NCBI GenBank assembly: GCA_036497785.1
Contig: DASXIW010000141.1
Span: forward strand, 1-8,516
Reading direction: 5' to 3'
DNA length: 8,516 bases
Origin: DASXIW01 sp036497785
GTDB taxonomy: Bacteria > Pseudomonadota > Alphaproteobacteria > Acetobacterales > Acetobacteraceae
Under the pieces are notes generated by a model. The model was not told where the DNA came from. It was given only the letters and a program-made list of their open reading frames with translations, and searched no databases. Of the stretch, positions 7,377 through 8,516 are shown piece after piece; positions within the stretch are counted from its first letter, which is position 1; every line of letters starts with the position of its first letter. The translations under genes and the position numbers were made by a program.

Positions 7377-7397
7377 TAAACGCAACAGGTGCGTTTA
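7377..7397. promoter_or_regulatory. Candidate TetR operator, perfect 8-5-8 inverted repeat
   Basis: TAAACGCA and TGCGTTTA form perfect 8-bp arms around a 5-base centre (ACAGG). The size and symmetry suit a TetR-family dimer. It lies 62 bases upstream of the lipoprotein ATG, on the edge of an AT-rich run (7393-7408) that could hold promoter elements for the minus-strand unit. I could not place confident -35/-10 boxes. The link to the neighbouring TetR protein is inferred from position. Confidence 0.6.
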
Positions 7398-7619
7398 TTT
7401 ATTTTTCGTCATGTTCGGCCCCTTCCGTTCCGCAATCACTGGGCGGTGAAATCGATGTGAATGGGTGGGTTAACGACCTATTCGAATTCCCTCCCCTGCC
7501 GCCCGGGTGAATGCTGCGCCGGTTAATTTTGGTCTCTGGGGGCTTGCCTGACCCGCATTCACCGTCGCCACGAAATTTCACCGCGGAGGATCACGGGGCG
7601 CAGCCCGAGGGCGGAGAAC
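7398..7619. other. Intergenic stretch with no supported gene
   Basis: Starts with the AT-rich run TTTATTTTTC and then returns to GC-rich sequence. An open frame runs on the + strand from 7511 into the remnant described next, but it has no ribosome site and its first ~70 codons resemble nothing I recognise. A 12-codon frame from about 7411 is also unsupported. The divergent promoter region for the lipoprotein/TetR unit is probably at its left edge. Confidence 0.5.
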
Positions 7620-7867
7620 TGTCCGCATCCGCCCGATGTTGCATCCGCCTTCGCCGTGCTGACCGGCTCGGGCCTGCTCGAGGCGGCATGGTATTGTATC
7701 GTGCTGCCGGCGAGGCGCTGGTTCTGGATTGCGATCCCGCCCTACACTTCCTGGAGGATGGCTGGCGCGAGGGGCGCTGGCCCAACCCGTATTTCGACAC
7801 GAACTGGTATCTGCGCGAGAACCCCGATGTCGCCCGCGCCGGCACAAATCCGCTGCTGCACTACATT
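7620..7867 (+). pseudogene. Frameshifted, truncated remnant of a glycan-enzyme-associated repeat domain
   Basis: The clear part, from 7733 to 7867, encodes DPALHFLEDGWREGR, then NPYFDTNWYLRENPDVA, then AGTNPLLHYI. This is the tandem motif (HFxxxGWREGRxPNPxFDxxWYLxxNPDVAxAGxNPLxHY) seen N-terminal to many bacterial glycosyltransferases, rhamnan-synthesis and sulfotransferase-like proteins. An earlier repeat fragment, SAFAVLTGSGLLEAAWY, lies in a different + frame (7644-7694). Joining the two needs a one-base change near 7692-7694, so a frameshift splits the domain. After HYI the similarity stops abruptly at 7867 and the frame ends at 7906 with unrelated residues. No start codon with a ribosome site is seen and no catalytic domain follows. 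I read this as a decayed 5' fragment. A sequencing error could explain the frameshift but not the missing rest. Confidence 0.6.
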
Positions 7868-8010
7868 CCCAGTCCGCTTCGGTCAGCATCGCCGGGATCG
7901 CCTTGACGTGGGCCGGGCGCAACTTGGCCTGGAACCTAATGGACGACTTGCTTCGGTTGGCCATCGATGGCCATAGGCCGACAATCTGATCCGCCGCACT
8001 GACTGTCGAG
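7868..8010. other. Unassigned segment after the remnant junction
   Basis: The sequence immediately after the remnant has no convincing gene. On the minus strand 7964-7869 reads MANRSKSSIRFQAKLRPA, then HVKAIPAMLTEADW, before running antisense into the remnant. Its first 18 residues loosely recall the N terminus of DUF1905 proteins, but this is too short and lacks a ribosome site. It is probably inserted or rearranged sequence. Confidence 0.35.
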
Positions 8011-8042
8011 GGGGCCGTTCCCCGAGGGGCGGCCCTTTTTTT
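8011..8042 (+). terminator. Intrinsic (Rho-independent) terminator
   Basis: GGGCCG (8012-8017) pairs with CGGCCC (8030-8035). Inside, CCCC (8020-8023) pairs with GGGG (8026-8029), with only TT bulged on the left arm, giving about 10 GC-rich pairs. Seven T follow directly (8036-8042). The T tract marks + strand transcription. The only + strand material upstream is the decayed remnant and the segment after it, so the terminator may be left over from a lost gene. Confidence 0.8.
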
Positions 8043-8110
8043 GATGTGCCTGTCTACGATTCTCATGAAAAGCCGATTCTCACATAATTTCTCAGCCCCC
8101 TCTCACATGA
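8043..8110 (+). repeat. Cluster of four TTCTCA-type direct repeats, possible transposon end
   Basis: TTCTCA occurs at 8060-8065, 8077-8082 and 8089-8094, and CTCTCA at 8100-8105. The first two extend to CGATTCTCA. Two units continue as CTCATGA and CTCACATGA. All four point the same way, spaced 17, 12 and 11 bases. Multiple short direct repeats of GATTCTCA type at one end resemble the transposase-binding ends of IS21-family elements (from memory, not searched). No transposase gene or opposite end is present, so this would be a solitary remnant. The segment is more AT-rich than its surroundings. Confidence 0.4.
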
Positions 8111-8320
8111 GCCATTTTCGGGGCCAGGGGGCGTCCCAGGACGGTCAAAAAGACATGACCCCTCACGAAGCCATGCACGTCATGCAATCCAGACTAAATT
8201 GCGGGGAATGACCCAAATATTCCAATATATTTCATACTTTTTCGCATAATTGATATGGCGACGCCGAGCGTTCCCGGTCGGACACCAAACCGTCATACAG
8301 GCTCCGCAAGGCGTCCTAGC
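8111..8320. other. AT-rich intergenic region upstream of the secreted protein gene
   Basis: No gene is supported here. Between 8206 and 8257 the composition turns distinctly AT-rich (AAATATTCCAATATATTTCA, then CATAAT at 8245-8250), which is where a promoter for the + strand gene at 8390 would be expected. No pair of boxes with good spacing stands out. CATGCA is repeated around CGT near 8172-8186; its meaning is unknown. Confidence 0.4.
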
Positions 8321-8336
8321 CCGGTATCGATACCGG
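8321..8336. promoter_or_regulatory. Perfect 16-bp palindrome upstream of the secreted protein gene
   Basis: CCGGTATCGATACCGG is its own reverse complement over all 16 bases. It lies 54 bases before the ATG at 8390 and downstream of the AT-rich promoter-like zone. It could be an operator for a dimeric regulator or lie in the 5' leader. With no central spacer it would make a poor RNA hairpin, which favours a protein site. Confidence 0.4.
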
Positions 8337-8376
8337 AAGGCCCCGCCAGATCGGGTCAGCATCGGCCTGCCCCATC

Positions 8377-8381
8377 AGGAG
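8377..8381 (+). promoter_or_regulatory. Shine-Dalgarno AGGAG of the secreted protein gene
   Basis: AGGAG ends eight bases before the ATG at 8390, a standard spacing. It fixes the start of the partial gene at the right edge. Confidence 0.75.
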
Positions 8382-8389
8382 TAACATCG

Positions 8390-8516
8390 ATGAGAAATAT
8401 TCTTTTCGCGACGGTTGCCGTGCTCGGCTTAGCCACCGCGATCCCGGCTTTTGCCGATAGCGGCGATGGTCCCGCCAATGCGTCTTCCGCGAATTCCCTG
8501 CCCCCTGGCTTCTACA
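8390..8516 (+). CDS. Secreted or periplasmic protein, N-terminal part only
   Basis: The frame stays open for 42 codons to the window edge. The product starts MRNILFATVAVLGLATAIPA and continues FADSGDGPANASSANSLPPGFY. Residues 1-22 form a classic Sec signal peptide: a basic Arg2, a hydrophobic core at about 4-18, and the Ala-X-Ala cleavage site AFA at 20-22, with the mature protein beginning DSGDG. There is no lipobox cysteine, so it should be soluble in the periplasm or exported. The mature start is small and polar (Asn, Ser, Pro). I do not recognise a family from 20 mature residues. A good AGGAG site supports the start. It has a long own upstream region with a palindrome at 8321-8336, so it is probably transcribed independently of everything to its left. 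Confidence 0.75.
   Translation, partial: MRNILFATVAVLGLATAIPAFADSGDGPANASSANSLPPGFY

Noticed and set aside
7511..7906. An intact 131-residue + strand gene
   Set aside because: There is no ribosome site, the first half is unrelated to the recognisable second half, the matching upstream repeat fragment is in another frame, and the C terminus is cut off. It is better described as a remnant.
7869..7964. N-terminal fragment of a DUF1905 (YdeI-like) gene on the minus strand
   Set aside because: Only about 18 residues (MANRSKSSIRFQAKLRPA) look similar, there is no ribosome site, and the following residues do not fit the domain.
8132..8143. CGTCC-CA-GGACG hairpin as a terminator
   Set aside because: Five pairs with a 2-base loop are too weak, and the following AAAAA is not a T tract for either useful direction.
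8219..8257. Sigma-70 promoter for the gene at 8390
   Set aside because: CATAAT and GATATG are possible -10 boxes, but no -35 hexamer with acceptable sequence sits 16-18 bases upstream, so only an AT-rich promoter-like zone is claimed.
8180..8362. 60-residue minus-strand open frame
   Set aside because: It has no ribosome site or recognisable motif and covers the AT-rich upstream region and palindrome of the secreted protein gene.
1..8516. CRISPR array, tRNA, rRNA, toxin-antitoxin or phage-defence genes
   Set aside because: No regularly spaced repeats with unique spacers, no cloverleaf-like sequence and no relevant protein motifs were seen on either strand.

Overview
The window is GC-rich DNA (GC-rich third codon positions throughout the main genes), dominated by a hopanoid (sterol-like triterpene) biosynthesis operon. 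Gene order, protein style and small lipoproteins suggest an alphaproteobacterium, most likely Acetobacteraceae/Rhodospirillales. That taxonomic placement is inference from recalled family sequences, not from a search.

Region 1 (8-6644, + strand) is one compact gene run: hpnC, hpnD, hpnE, shc (hpnF), a CorA/ZntB-type metal transporter, and hpnG. The first four genes are joined by 4-base stop/start overlaps (ATGA, GTGA, ATGA). The transporter follows shc after 26 bases with its own strong ribosome binding site, and overlaps hpnG by 10 bases. HpnD makes presqualene diphosphate from farnesyl diphosphate, HpnC turns it into hydroxysqualene, HpnE reduces this to squalene, and Shc cyclises squalene to hopene/diplopterol. 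HpnG acts later, on adenosylhopane. HpnH, which makes adenosylhopane, is not in the window.

Region 2 (6574-7397, - strand) is a convergent two-gene unit: a 44-residue lipoprotein with an excellent ribosome binding site, then a TetR-family repressor. The two genes overlap by 35 bases. The repressor's 3' end overlaps hpnG by 71 bases tail to tail. A perfect 8-5-8 inverted repeat upstream of the lipoprotein is the natural candidate operator for the repressor.

Region 3 (about 7398-8389) is a low-gene-density patch of debris and signals. It holds a frameshifted, truncated remnant of a glycan-enzyme-associated repeat domain, an abrupt junction to unrelated sequence, a strong intrinsic terminator, a cluster of TTCTCA direct repeats resembling an IS21-type transposon end, and a perfect 16-bp palindrome. 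A new gene for a secreted protein starts at 8390 and runs off the window.

I see no clearly novel multi-gene system. The most informative unexplained items are the small lipoprotein/TetR/operator module, the transporter inside the hopanoid operon, and the repeat cluster.
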